Shown piece after piece: positions 32,293-42,489 of a DNA stretch of 64,000 bases. The stretch comes from Lecanosticta acicola (Eukaryota; Ascomycota; Dothideomycetes; Mycosphaerellales; Mycosphaerellaceae). The notes under the pieces are model-generated. The model made no database searches. It saw nothing but the letters and a program-made list of their open reading frames with translations, and had not been told where the DNA came from. The position numbers and the translations under genes are program-made. The first letter of the stretch is position 1. Each line of letters begins with the position of its first letter. The stretch lies in contig CAVMBE010000020.1 in assembly GCA_963674455.1 (NCBI GenBank), forward strand, positions 186,001-250,000, given 5' to 3'.

Positions 32293-33036
32293 ATGGCGCA
32301 AGGCGCAGAGAAGCGCACTGCGCCAGACGTAGGTGCCGATGCAGAACAACACTACAAGTGAGCGAACCTGGTGCAGGCTATTCTCAATCCGCTGACTCCG
32401 TTCAGGAAGCTCAAGACCGGCCAAGTCGTCGAAATCCTCATCGGTCAAGAGGTGGATCCAGTATTCGTGTCGGAGGATACTCTTCGCAAGGCCTCTCGGT
32501 ACTTCACCAATGAATTGAACACCGCAAACCAGTCCGGCATTCAAGTCACTCTGGAATTTCCAAACGATGATCTTGAAGCATGGAAGATCATGCTGTACTG
32601 GATCGAGCACCAGAAACTTCCCGAGATCACGTATGAGTGGGTGGGAGAATCGCAGGAAACGAAAAATACGCGCACTCTATGTCGTTGCTGGCTCGTGGGA
32701 GAGAAGTATCTTGTGCCGACTTTCCAGAACGCCATCATGAACGCGCTGCTGTACGCATTCAACTTCAAAAGCGTCGCTCTAGACACGGTGAAAGAAGTAT
32801 TCTGCAACACTCGTCCTCAGATGCCTTTGAGACGAGTCATTGCAGAGGAGCTGGTATACGCCACACACATTGGGAAAATCCACGGTGATGAGCTCTTTGC
32901 GTTGGATGGGGTCATTGGACTGGGGAAGAGCTTGATTGACGCCAAGGATAAGCACGCTCAGACTTCTCGTCTTCGTGGTGCTCGATTGGACGAGGGCACC
33001 TTACTTTGGAAGGAGTACATGGTGGAGGAGGACTGA
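32293..33036 (+). CDS. BTB-like protein, tandem copy 2, 231 aa
   Basis: Two exons, 32293..32357 and 32406..33036, with a 48-nt intron (GTGAGC, GCTGACT branch, TTCAG). The intron interrupts the codon before KLK in the same phase as in copy 1. The protein starts MAQGAEKRTAPDVGADAEQH. It carries VVEILIGQEVDPVFVSEDTL, RKASRYFTNELNT, TLEFPNDDLEAWKIMLYWIE, CWLVGEKYLVPTFQNAIMNA, DTVKEVFCNTRPQMPLRRVI and ends LWKEYMVEED. Residue-by-residue similarity to copy 1 runs the full length (PVFVSEDTLRKASRYF against PVLVPESTLRRASQYF), so this is a diverged tandem duplicate and not a recent copy. Function unknown. Confidence 0.8.
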
Positions 33037-33260
33037 TCGGCTGCAAGACAGTCGCTGGGGCATGTCAGGGCGAGCATGGCCATGACCTGTCTAGACGGTC
33101 GTACTTGTGGCCGAAAGCCTCACATATTGTAATGAGAGACAGCAAATGCGAAGAAGGGACGGCGTCTCTACCAATCGCAGGATCACAGCAGATGAGAGCG
33201 GTCCAAGAGCCTGCTTTCGCAAAGTCTTTTGATTATGGGGCTGTGATTTGCTTTATGTTT

Positions 33261-34422
33261 TTAGTCAATCTCAATACAAACCTTAGCAAAGTGCTTCTGG
33301 TCCCACATGTACTGTAGTCGAAAGTTAGCATCTGATTCTGTACTTGACGCGGAGAAACTTCGAATCCTTACCTGATAAGCATCCTTGGCCTGCTCCAGTT
33401 TCCAGACTTTCTCATCAATAACTGGCTTGATGTTATTCGCCTCGACCGCGCGGTTCATCTCCTCGAACTGGTGTCGCGATCCAACAATTATACCGCGAAC
33501 TGTGCAGATGTTCGTCAAGACATCCAAGAAAGTCGGTTGCTCTTCGCCCTTTGCTCCGCCGAGGAAGCCAATGATCGTGATGACACCATCGAACGCAATG
33601 GCCTTCAAAGACTGCTTCATGGTGTTCGGTCCACCGACTTCAACGACGTGTTGCACGCCTCGACCGCCAGTGATCTTCTTTGCCGTCTCGCCCCAGTTTT
33701 CGTCCTCCTTGTAGTTCAGAACGTGGTCCGCGCCGAGCTGCTTAAGCTTATCGCCCTTCTCCTTCGAAGAAGTAGTGGCGACGACCTTCGCACCGGCAGC
33801 TTTAGCAAATTGCACAGCGAAGATGCTCACGCCCCCAGTGCCTTGAGTAAGAACCCAGTCACCTGGCATGAGCTGCTTCAAGCCATACAGAGCATTCCAA
33901 GCCGTCAAGCCAGCGCATGTCAGAGTCGAAGCTTCCAGGTAGTTCAAGTTGGAGGGCATGTGGACGAGTCCTTGTTCGTCGTAGGCTCCATACTGTCGAA
34001 GAGCACCATCAACAACACCACCGACGCCGCCACCAAGAGAAATCTCGTCGACCGAGCCGGCAATGTGACCTTGGTTGAAGAGCGTGATGACATTATCGCC
34101 GTTCTTGAAACGAGTCACGGACTTGCCAACCGCTTCCACAGTGCCTGCTCCATCGGATGCTGGAACAACGTTGTCGCGCTGAGGAAATGGGTACATGCCC
34201 TTGGGGATAATAAGGTCGCGATAGTTGAGAGACGAGCCCTTGACTATGTTCGATATCAGCATTTGCCATCATCATTGAATCTTCTCACTTGAGGAACTCA
34301 CACTTCACGAGGACATCGTGATCTCCCAGTTCTGGAACTGGATCTTCGGTAAACTTGAGCGTGTCGAAGTTGTCCTTGTTACTGCCGACAACGTGCCAGG
34401 CCTTCATTGTTCCAGAAGGCAT
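33261..34422 (-). CDS. Zinc-independent MDR (alcohol dehydrogenase/quinone oxidoreductase-like), 347 aa
   Basis: Three exons: 34422..34302, 34243..33372 and 33311..33261, with introns of 58 and 60 nt. The start is MPSGTMKAWHVVGSNKDNF. Splicing rebuilds DHDVLVKFKGSSLNYRDLII, the MDR substrate-domain signature. Further motifs are PFPQRDNVVPASDGAGTVEA, the dinucleotide-binding loop TQGTGGVSIFAVQFAKAAGA, GADHVLNYKEDENWG, and VEVGGPNTMKQSLKAI followed by GVITIIGFLGG. The catalytic zinc ligands of classical ADH are absent, so NADPH-dependent reduction of a quinone, enone or aldehyde is likely; the substrate is unknown. Because the last intron is a multiple of three and lacks stops, an unspliced longer C-terminus is formally possible, but splicing gives the usual short end (YMWDQKHFAKVCIEID). 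Confidence 0.88.
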
Positions 34423-35017
34423 TTTGCGATAAGAGAGAAGATAGATAGCAAGTGAGCTTTCTCTATCAATGTGGATGGATGGAGAAGATATTAAGAGGAC
34501 CTGCAGCTTTCGAGTATATAAAAGGACGATTTCTAAGCTTTTCCATTTGCCTTCCGTGATTCGACCCACAATTTCCCGCGGTGGAGTCTCGAGAGATGAT
34601 GTGGGCGGAGAGAAGATGGAATGACGTTGGAAAGACGTGCCGATGTTTCCCCAATCGCCCGAACGGCTCCGACAGATGTCCGAGTTCCCTGCTGAACACA
34701 TCGACTTCATCTCGTCATCTTCAAATCATCGACATCGACCACAGCTTCAGAGTAAGACTATACGCCGAATGTCATGTCCTCACTCAACTTGCGCGGAAAC
34801 TCCTTTTGACTCTGTCATGTGACGGACGATCAGTAGCTTCCGCCGGCCACACTTTCGAGCTTCGTGTCTCACAGAAGAGCTCTCTAGACGTAGGTTAGAA
34901 TAGCTCTTGTCGATCTACCCGTTTGACAGCACAGCAACCTTTTGCAGGACATCATGTGACAATACTCGTGCGAATTTTGCCTTCTGATTTCCCTGTTCCA
35001 TTTAATGGCTATCGCTG
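34423..35017. other. Intergenic, MDR promoter side
   Basis: About 600 bases upstream of the MDR gene, running into the decayed S33 peptidase. No N-terminal exons for the peptidase could be recognised here. Confidence 0.35.
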
Positions 35018-36293
35018 TTGAGCTCGAATTCCAACCTTCGCCAATTGCTTGGAAAAAATGTGGCCAGAAGCTGCTCGATGGGCTTGCATAGTCGCGACGT
35101 TGGATACAGCAGCTCTTTGGACTGCGACGACGATAGCATTATACTGCAAAAGCTAGGTAGATGGCACAATCCTCGGGATGAATTCGACAAGCTCTCCGAG
35201 CGAAACCACGATTCTGTGCTCAGCTGCTTGGCTCAAAGCGGCAACCTTGTCAAGCATCCCGATACTGTCTTCGTGGTCAAAGATATGACAGCTACCCGCA
35301 TTGCTCTCGCCGCTTCGAAGATCAGCATCATGGGCTTCTCTTACGGCACGCAGATGACCGCCGAATACATCTCGTTGTTTCTACAGCAGGTCGGCCAGGT
35401 CAGAATGGACGGTGCCTTGGACCATACTACAGATAAAATCGTACACTTCATCGAAGAAGGCAAGTCTGTGTAAGAATGCTTCGGACGATGGGCGAATTAG
35501 TGCGACGGGAACAAGACTTTCGCATTTACTGGCAGCGACTCGAAAGCCCGAGAACTTTGGGGAGACCAGTTGAAACATGTGCATAACGGGAAGATGAAGG
35601 TCAACTACGCCTACAACCGCGAATCAAACGGTCGCAAACCTCAGCAGCTTATTTCAAGCGACATCCTTCAGGTGGTTCGCGCTTTCTTGTACAGTGCCCC
35701 TTCTGATTGGGTCCAATCGGATCATGCGCTCAATGATACGGCGCATGCAAATATTGAACGAGTCTCTATCCGAGTGGAACAAACCAAGAAATGACGCAGA
35801 ATTGCCGCACAGAAGGCCTCGTCCTTCGTCGGCACTGGTATCACATGCGTCGACTTCGACTTCTCAACAACATCAGACCATTTCAAGCAGCTGAAAGAGC
35901 GGGCCATGTCCGTCGCACCCTTGATAGAAGGCTATATGACTCAGACCGCGCTCAACAACATCGCTTGTGATGATTGGCCTTTCTGCGCAGGCAAGGGGAT
36001 ACCGCGGATACCTCTTAACATTCGGGACAGGACTATACCTCCTGAACTGTTGGTACAGAGCAATTATGATCCGGCAAGAAGCTATCAAATTGCTTTTGAT
36101 GCTCACCGTCAGATTCCGAATGGTTGTATTTTGGATGAGGAACGGAGATGGACATCAAATCTACATACTCAATGACCATGTTTGGTTGATTATGGATGGG
36201 TTTTTGCTAAACGTGACTTTGCCAAACGTGACTTTGCCACAGGAGCGAGCTATTATTAGAAGCACTTTCATGGGAGATGAATATGGTGTTTAA
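35018..36293 (+). pseudogene. S33 family (tripeptidyl aminopeptidase-like) peptidase remnant
   Basis: Several frames carry successive parts of a TAP-like alpha/beta hydrolase. The first (to 35473) has CLAQSGNLVKHPDTVFVVKD, TRIALAASKISIMGFSYGTQ with the nucleophile elbow GFSYG, and RMDGALDHT. A second (about 35484-35794) has lid-type sequence (FTGSDSKARELWGDQLKHV). A third (35906-36175) has CDDWPFCAGKG, PLNIRDRTIPPELLVQSNYD and the catalytic-Asp region (SNYDPARSYQIAFDA), then shifts frame. The counterpart of the catalytic-His region (GDGHQIYIL) is in yet another frame. The N-terminal third (oxyanion and GPGGSG region) is not found. A perfect 15-bp direct repeat sits at 36209-36238. Stops and shifts between blocks are not removed by plausible introns. 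It is probably inactive. Confidence 0.7.
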
Positions 36294-36484
36294 TGCAGGA
36301 GCATTTCTTGCATGTGTACGCACTCAATCATTAGCGTCGTCACATGAAACTGACACTTAATCGGCCCTAATTTTACCCGAAGCTCCGACTGGCTCCTGCA
36401 CATTTCCAGGTCATTGCTGCTTTCGACAAACAACCTTGCAACTTACATCAACTTCGCCTGAAAACCACCCACAACACCGGCGCG

Positions 36485-37000
36485 ATGTCAGATCAGGGAA
36501 AGCAATGCGGCTTGCTCAAGCTCCCGCCCGAATTGCGTAACGAGATCTATCTCCTCGCCATCGACACCGACAAAACCTACCGCCTCCCTACCGGATATGG
36601 AATTTATCGCCCAGACAGCTGCCGTCCACGCCTCTCGGAGCCGCGAATTTCTGGAACGTGCAAACAAATCCGCGCGGAGGTCTTACCGATTCATTACGGC
36701 CAAAATACATTCGAGTCACGAAACCTTTTGAATGACACCAGGATATTCTTGCGAGCGCTGGGCGAGGAGAGACGAAAAATGCTGCACAATGTGCGAATCA
36801 TGCCCTCAATATGCACCACGTCGGTTGTGGCGGGGCTAGTGCAATATCTTCATGACTCTGAACTGTACGATGGGCTACAGTGGGGAGTTTGCCGGGCGCT
36901 TTTCAGATTGCATGGAGAATACAGGTTGATGTGGTTGAACTTGGATGAAAGGGAAGACTACGAGCAGGCTGCTGGTCTGTGTATCCGGAGAAGGTCATGA
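36485..37000 (+). CDS. 2EXR / F-box-like small protein, 171 aa
   Basis: An intronless frame begins MSDQGKQCGLLKLPPELRNE at 36485, preceded by a C/A-rich leader. The N-terminal LLKLPPELRNEIYLLAI is the hallmark of the fungal F-box-like/2EXR group. EPRISGTCKQIRAEVLPIHY and GQNTFESR then match the second conserved block (R.IRAE..P.FYG.N.F). The rest is helical and ends CIRRRS. Such proteins are numerous in Pezizomycotina; most have no known partner. It is shorter than many relatives, but the conserved blocks are complete. Confidence 0.8.
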   Translation: MSDQGKQCGLLKLPPELRNEIYLLAIDTDKTYRLPTGYGIYRPDSCRPRLSEPRISGTCKQIRAEVLPIHYGQNTFESRNLLNDTRIFLRALGEERRKMLHNVRIMPSICTTSVVAGLVQYLHDSELYDGLQWGVCRALFRLHGEYRLMWLNLDEREDYEQAAGLCIRRRS

Positions 37001-37669
37001 GGCTACAGGTCGGATCGGCGGCTAGATGAGTGAGGAAATGTATCCTTGTGGAGATGGATGTTGAGGCGAGTAGGGTGGACAAAGTCGGTAGTCGAGTCGG
37101 CTCAAGGTATTGCTGCGAGAGTACGAGTAGGGTGCCGAAAAGACTTCCAAGACATGCCTCAGGCTCCCGTAATCTCTGCTCGAAGACCTTCGATGACTCT
37201 GCGACCAAAACGATGCTAGCACAAAACTTCGTCTGGCTGCTTACGATTGCTGGCTCCTGCCCAGCAAGCCGACGTCAAACGTTCACAAAGATCGTTAGAA
37301 TGATCAATCTCATCTCCATCCTTTCCCGTGTGCTAAACGTTGCAGTCCGATACTCCAATGAGCTGCGCCATCGGTGCGTATCGTCAATGTGAAAGAGCGA
37401 GAAAGGAGATGGAGGACATACTTATTAGGATGAAATGAGATCTGCCCGAGATAGTGGCCTGAGGCCCACAATTTAGTGCCTTCTAAATGCGAAGATGGAA
37501 ACCATTGAAGAACGAGAGAATTGACCTGCATCTTGACATGTGAATATTGCCAACTTTAGTCAGCCTGTCATCCATGAGGCGTCTCCAGTCGCTGCTCAAT
37601 CATCACATCGAGCCACATCGAACAGGTGGCTCGGGCGACATTTCTCGTCGCCGGTATCTTCCATTGTAT
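37001..37669. other. Intergenic, nothing recognised
   Basis: About 670 bases between the 2EXR gene and the Zn2Cys6 fragment. Short frames only, without motifs. Confidence 0.35.
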
Positions 37670-38028
37670 TCAGTAGCTGCATAGTGTAGTCGTGCAATGC
37701 GTGGTCTCATGTTGGGATAGCCGAGGAGATGGTTTACTCTGATGACAAGGTGTGGGCGCAAGGCTGTCGCCAAGTTTCATTGATTCATCAATTCCAGCGT
37801 CAGAAAGCGCATTAGCGACCGCGGCAACTCCTGTAGCCTGAGAGCTCGTGTCTCGGGTAGCTAAGGCAGGTGCTGGTACAGTCGCTTCCTTTGTCGGTTT
37901 GAAGCGCTCATATTTGGTGGCGCATCTCAATTGCTTGACGTAGCCTCGACACTGAGCCTTTCTGCGGACACACTTCTTGCATTCCGGCCTCGTCTCATCG
38001 CATAGCATACGCATCTGCTTGCATGCAC
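37670..38028 (-). pseudogene. Truncated Zn2Cys6 transcription-factor fragment
   Basis: After a plausible acceptor (GATTGCAG, 38029) the frame reads ACKQMRMLCDETRPECKKCV then RRKAQCRGYVKQLRCATKYE. This is five of the six cysteines of a fungal Gal4-type zinc cluster plus its linker. The first Cys should lie just upstream, but I cannot find an exon with a suitable start and Cys. The frame ends about 115 codons later (TLCSY) without any fungal-specific regulatory domain; full proteins are usually 400-800 aa. I read it as a gene fragment. A short DNA-binding protein with a distant first exon cannot be excluded. Confidence 0.5.
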
Positions 38029-38860
38029 TGCAATCAGCCGCCGGAAGTCATTAGCATCATGCTTGCAGGGGAGTCAAATGAGTGGGGTTTCCATCGGCTC
38101 CTGATAATCCGTCCTGGCGGATAGATAACTTCCAGTCTTGCTAGTAAGCCTCGCCGTCGTTGGATTGACGTGATAGTGGAACGAGAAGTGGGCGGGCCAG
38201 AGCCATTTCGGCGAGTGTAGTATAGGTAGTAGCTAAGTAGTCGGGCGTCGAGATCAGAGGCGGCACCGGAACAACCTTTTCTCCGGCTCGGCCGGATTAG
38301 AGCTAGCTCGGGTCTGACTTGGGAGGAGGGATGGGCGGATCACGGAACCGGGCTTAGCACCGAACACTCACTAGGTAAGGTTCGCTTCCGGCATCTGGGA
38401 ACAATCACGACGGGGACGGGATCAGTCACCTCGCGGACCAAGCATCGGTCGCGTCTCTTCCACCGGTATTCCCCATCTTTCATCTCGACATCAACACTCA
38501 CTCTTGTCCCGTCGAGAGACTCTATTGACACTGCTGCCGGCAATCTTGATATACATGGCGATTGCTATTACCAGTATGGCTGGAGTTGCTGCTTTGGGAG
38601 ACGGGACGGCATTGAAAGCGGATTGCTATGTGCTACGAGATGAAAGTCTATTTGGCGCTCTGTCAGCCGCGCCGCGGTCCAGACGTGCCGGCGACTTGCA
38701 GGTGGTTTCAACAACATCCTGCTGTGGAACTGTCGCGTTCGCCGCCTTGAAAACTCTCTGCACAGCGATGTGCCAGACTGCCTGTGAATTTCCTGGAAAG
38801 GCGTGTCTCCGTGAGACATGAGCGTCCTGGCAGCGAATACTCCTCTTCACCCGCTCGACA
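38029..38860. promoter_or_regulatory. Upstream region and leader of the hybrid histidine kinase
   Basis: About 830 bases upstream of the kinase start. A frame at 38504-38821 lacks a proper ATG and looks like leader sequence. No regulatory motif can be assigned with confidence. Confidence 0.35.
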
Positions 38861-41800
38861 ATGGATGAGGCACAGCCGGAGAGCGGTCCCGCGAATCTGC
38901 CGCTGGAATTGCAGGCATTGGTCGATTTCCTCCATGTCGACACACGACCAACAGCCATTCTCCACGTCGCCGCCAGTACACCGAGAGATGACAGCGTCGA
39001 ATACCGCGCTATCTACAGCAACCCATCCTTCCGCGACCTCCCCTCGCCCCCGCACGAGCTCGACGATCTGCGGCAAGCCTTGTCACGAACGTTGTATCCA
39101 CCATACCCGCTCCAATCGCTACATGGTGCACTGCTGGACGGCAAGAGATGGCAAGTGAGAGTCTCAGGCGAGTACTACATCGCCGTCGCTGCAGAAGGCA
39201 GACGAGCCGCGGGGAGAGCTGAGCCGATCGAGCAGGACAAATTTGGCAAACAACGTGTGCAGGTCCACGTAAAGGGACCGGGACAGACAAATGGCGTGGG
39301 TGGTGAGGTTGCGACCGAGGAAGTGCAGCAATCTCTAGACTGGACGCAACACAAGACAGCAGACGCATCTCCCTGGATCAAATTCATGCGGAGTGTCGAT
39401 TGGGCTTCTACTGGCGTTGGGCCCATGGAATTTTGGGAGCCAACGCTGCGTCAACGGGTACTGGCAATCACTGCTCATCCGCATCCTCGTCTGATTGTCT
39501 TTGGGGAGGGCATGACGTTCATCTACAACGAGGCCTGCGTCCAGCTTTTCGGAGCCAAACACCCTGGTTGCATGGGTGCACACGTGTCTCAGCCATGGTC
39601 AGAAATCTGGACAGACCTGAAACCTATGCTAGAGGCAGTTTACAGTGGACAATCGACACAGCTATCGAATCTTCCTTTTGCATTGGAGAGGAATGGCTTC
39701 CTCGAGGAGACGTACTGGGATTCGACATTGACTCCAATATTCAGCCCCGAAGGCAATGGCATTGGGGTCTTCGACGAGCTGACTGAGACCACTCTTTCCG
39801 TCACAGATAAGAGGCGGCGAGCTTGTGTTTCCAGCCTCTGTAGACTTGCAAAATCTTGTTCTACTCTACAGGACCTGTGGGCTGCCGTTCTACAGGTTAT
39901 CGAGGGCGCGGAGGTAGACATTCCCTTCGCACTGCTCTACACGGTGCTGGACGATCTTCCAAACACCGGCTCTGAGAAAACGGTAGGCTCTCGTCGTGTT
40001 AAGTCTGCAAGGCTGGCCGGCAAAGTTGGAATACCCCAAGGTCATCCCGATCTGATCACTTCGTTCGAGCTTTCACCGAATTCCAGTCCTCCCGGGCTTG
40101 CTTCAGCTTGCGCACAGTCGTGGCAATCCGGTGGCACAGTGGTCGTGTCCACCAGAGAGGGGTCCCTCCCGGCAGCTCTCGGGTCAGCTGCACCGCAAAG
40201 AAGCTTTGGCGATCCAGTCACGACGGCTTTGGTCTCTCCTATCAAGTCAACGACCGCAGACGACATCATAGGCGTTCTAGTCACTGGCTTAAACCCTCGT
40301 TGCGCCTTCATCGACGAGTATAGTCTGTTCATGACACTATTCTCAGATCTCATAGAAAAGACGGCCGCCCTCATATCGTTGCCGGAAGAGCAGCGGCGAT
40401 CTCAGCTGATTGCGGATGATATCAACAACGCGCTGGCTATGCAGCTCAAAATGACGACGTTGAAGGCGGAGCGTAGCGAGGCCAAATTCTCTCGATTGGC
40501 ATCGGCCGCTCCTACGGGCATGTTTATGTTCGATGCTGAAGGCAGAGCGTTGTATGTGAATGATACATATCTCGAGATGCTCGATCGCACAGAAAAAGAC
40601 CACAATGCCAGGCGCCCTGATACACTTTCGTGGCAAGACGATATTCATGAGGATGATCTGGAGCGGTTCGTGGCGACTTGGAAACGTGTGACAGAAGAGA
40701 AGGTGCCTGTCACGATTGAATATCGACTCAAGAAACCTTGGAGGTCCATCGACAGAGCACTTGGACACGAGATAGAGGGAGAGACGTGGCTCTTGGCTAC
40801 TGCATTTCCAGAGGTTGAGCCCGACGGCAAGGTCACTACTGTGCAAGGCTGGCTTACAGACATCTCGCACCGAAAGTTCTCAGAGAATCTTGTTGCTCAG
40901 AGACTCGAAGATGCTTTGGAAAACAAACGGCAGACCGAGAACTTCATCGACATGACCAGTCACGAAATGCGCAATCCTCTCAGTGCGATGCTGCAGAGCG
41001 CGGATTCCATCGTCTCCACGTTGACCTCGCTCGGCATGCCCATTTCGGACGAGGGAATAACCTTGCCTGCTCAGACAGCTGAAGATATTGTCGACGCCGC
41101 TCAGACCGTGATCCTGTGTGCTCAGCACCAGAAGCGAATTGTCGACGATGTTCTGACTTTGTCGAAGCTCGACGCAAGCCTATTAGTGATCTCGCCTGAC
41201 AAGGTGCAGGTTCCGACGCTGATCACCAAGGCACTGAAGATGTACGAAGCCGAGATCGAACGGGCCGGCATCGAGGCACAACTCTGCATCGAGCCTTCAT
41301 ACGAAGAGCTGGGTGTGGACTGGGTGGTTCTCGATCCCAGCCGGCTGCTGCAGGTCATCATCAACCTACTCACCAATTCGATCAAGTTCACACAGTACAG
41401 CGACGTCCGCAAAGTCAAAGTATTTCTTGGCGCTTCACATCAGAAGCCGACAGGACAACATCACGGTATATCATTCGTTCCGCCACGTAGAAACCGTGCG
41501 AGCCGCAAATCACGGCGAGATCAAAGTCGAGGAGACGAGATCTACCTGCAAATTGCTGTCTATGACACTGGGAAGGGCCTCAGCGATGAAGAGATGAAGT
41601 CACTATTCCAGCGCTTCCAGCAAGCCAGTCCAAAGACCTATGGCCAATACGGAGGTAGCGGCCTAGGTCTGTTCATCTCCCGCGAGCTGTGCGAACTGCA
41701 GGGTGGCCAGATCGGAGTAGCAAGCTCAGAAGGACGAACAATCTTCACTTTTTTTGTAACAGCAAGAAAGTGGTTATCTGAGGAGGATGAGCGAACTCGC

Positions 41801-42469
41801 AAACCAAGCATCGTCAGCGGCAGTCGTTTCACGAGCGCCTCAAACAGCCCAGTGGCCTTCAGTCGGAGAGGCAGTGTCCAGATGCAGGAGTTGACGAACC
41901 AGATGACACACGAGAAAGCTGAAGACGGCAGTACAGTCGAAGAGTTCCACCCTCTTACACGCAACCCCTCCAATGCGAAAACTCAGAAGCCTCTGGAGAA
42001 GATCTCGGAGAAACCGAAAGCGAAGGCCTCGGTGGAACAGGAATTGCATGTCTTGATTGTGGAGGACAATCTCATTAATCAGAAGGTTTTATCTCAGCAA
42101 CTCCGACGAGCTGGGTGCACAGTATACGTCGCCAATCACGGCGTCGAATGCCTGGAGTTTTTGGAAAAATCACATTTTTGCACGGCGGAGACGCCACTTT
42201 CTCTTATTCTTTTGGATCTTGAAATGCCCACAATGGATGGCCTGACTTGTATTCGGCATATCAGAGAGCGACAGGCTAGCGGCAGGATTACTGGCCATGT
42301 ACCTGTCATTGCTGTTACCGCGAATGCCCGATCGGAGCAGATATCTGAAGCTATTGAGGCTGGCATGGACCAGGTCGTCACCAAGCCTTTCAGGATTCCG
42401 GAGCTGGTACCACAGATGGAGACCCTTGTGGCTGAGGTTGCCGCCCACGCTGTTGTAAACGCTACTTGA
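38861..42469 (+). CDS. Hybrid sensor histidine kinase with C-terminal receiver, 1202 aa
   Basis: Intronless. The N-terminal half holds sensor modules: a PAS/GAF-like region (about 170-500) and a clear PAS domain (about 540-670; FSRLASAAPTGMFMFDAEGR). A linker follows, then HisKA with FIDMTSHEMRNPLSAML (phospho-acceptor His701). The HATPase_c has an N-box VIINLLTNSIKFTQ (about 828-841), G1 YDTGKGLSDEE (about 902) and G2 GGSGLGLFISRELCELQGG (about 930). After a Ser-rich linker the receiver starts with HVLIVEDNLINQKVLSQQLR. It has LILLDLEMPTMDG (phospho-acceptor Asp1119) and VTKPFRIPEL. It should autophosphorylate on His701, pass phosphate to Asp1119 and on to an HPt protein of the Ypd1 type. 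No membrane segment is seen, so it is probably cytosolic. The stimulus is unknown. Its stop is 20 bases from the convergent aminotransferase stop. Confidence 0.93.
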   Translation: MDEAQPESGPANLPLELQALVDFLHVDTRPTAILHVAASTPRDDSVEYRAIYSNPSFRDLPSPPHELDDLRQALSRTLYPPYPLQSLHGALLDGKRWQVRVSGEYYIAVAAEGRRAAGRAEPIEQDKFGKQRVQVHVKGPGQTNGVGGEVATEEVQQSLDWTQHKTADASPWIKFMRSVDWASTGVGPMEFWEPTLRQRVLAITAHPHPRLIVFGEGMTFIYNEACVQLFGAKHPGCMGAHVSQPWSEIWTDLKPMLEAVYSGQSTQLSNLPFALERNGFLEETYWDSTLTPIFSPEGNGIGVFDELTETTLSVTDKRRRACVSSLCRLAKSCSTLQDLWAAVLQVIEGAEVDIPFALLYTVLDDLPNTGSEKTVGSRRVKSARLAGKVGIPQGHPDLITSFELSPNSSPPGLASACAQSWQSGGTVVVSTREGSLPAALGSAAPQRSFGDPVTTALVSPIKSTTADDIIGVLVTGLNPRCAFIDEYSLFMTLFSDLIEKTAALISLPEEQRRSQLIADDINNALAMQLKMTTLKAERSEAKFSRLASAAPTGMFMFDAEGRALYVNDTYLEMLDRTEKDHNARRPDTLSWQDDIHEDDLERFVATWKRVTEEKVPVTIEYRLKKPWRSIDRALGHEIEGETWLLATAFPEVEPDGKVTTVQGWLTDISHRKFSENLVAQRLEDALENKRQTENFIDMTSHEMRNPLSAMLQSADSIVSTLTSLGMPISDEGITLPAQTAEDIVDAAQTVILCAQHQKRIVDDVLTLSKLDASLLVISPDKVQVPTLITKALKMYEAEIERAGIEAQLCIEPSYEELGVDWVVLDPSRLLQVIINLLTNSIKFTQYSDVRKVKVFLGASHQKPTGQHHGISFVPPRRNRASRKSRRDQSRGDEIYLQIAVYDTGKGLSDEEMKSLFQRFQQASPKTYGQYGGSGLGLFISRELCELQGGQIGVASSEGRTIFTFFVTARKWLSEEDERTRKPSIVSGSRFTSASNSPVAFSRRGSVQMQELTNQMTHEKAEDGSTVEEFHPLTRNPSNAKTQKPLEKISEKPKAKASVEQELHVLIVEDNLINQKVLSQQLRRAGCTVYVANHGVECLEFLEKSHFCTAETPLSLILLDLEMPTMDGLTCIRHIRERQASGRITGHVPVIAVTANARSEQISEAIEAGMDQVVTKPFRIPELVPQMETLVAEVAAHAVVNAT

Positions 42470-42489
42470 AACGAACTTCATGTCTGGTT

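Noticed and set aside
38504..38821. Hydrophobic frame just upstream of the histidine kinase
   Set aside because: It has no ATG at its start and lies in the likely 5' leader. A membrane-anchor exon would need a splice to 38861 that I do not see.
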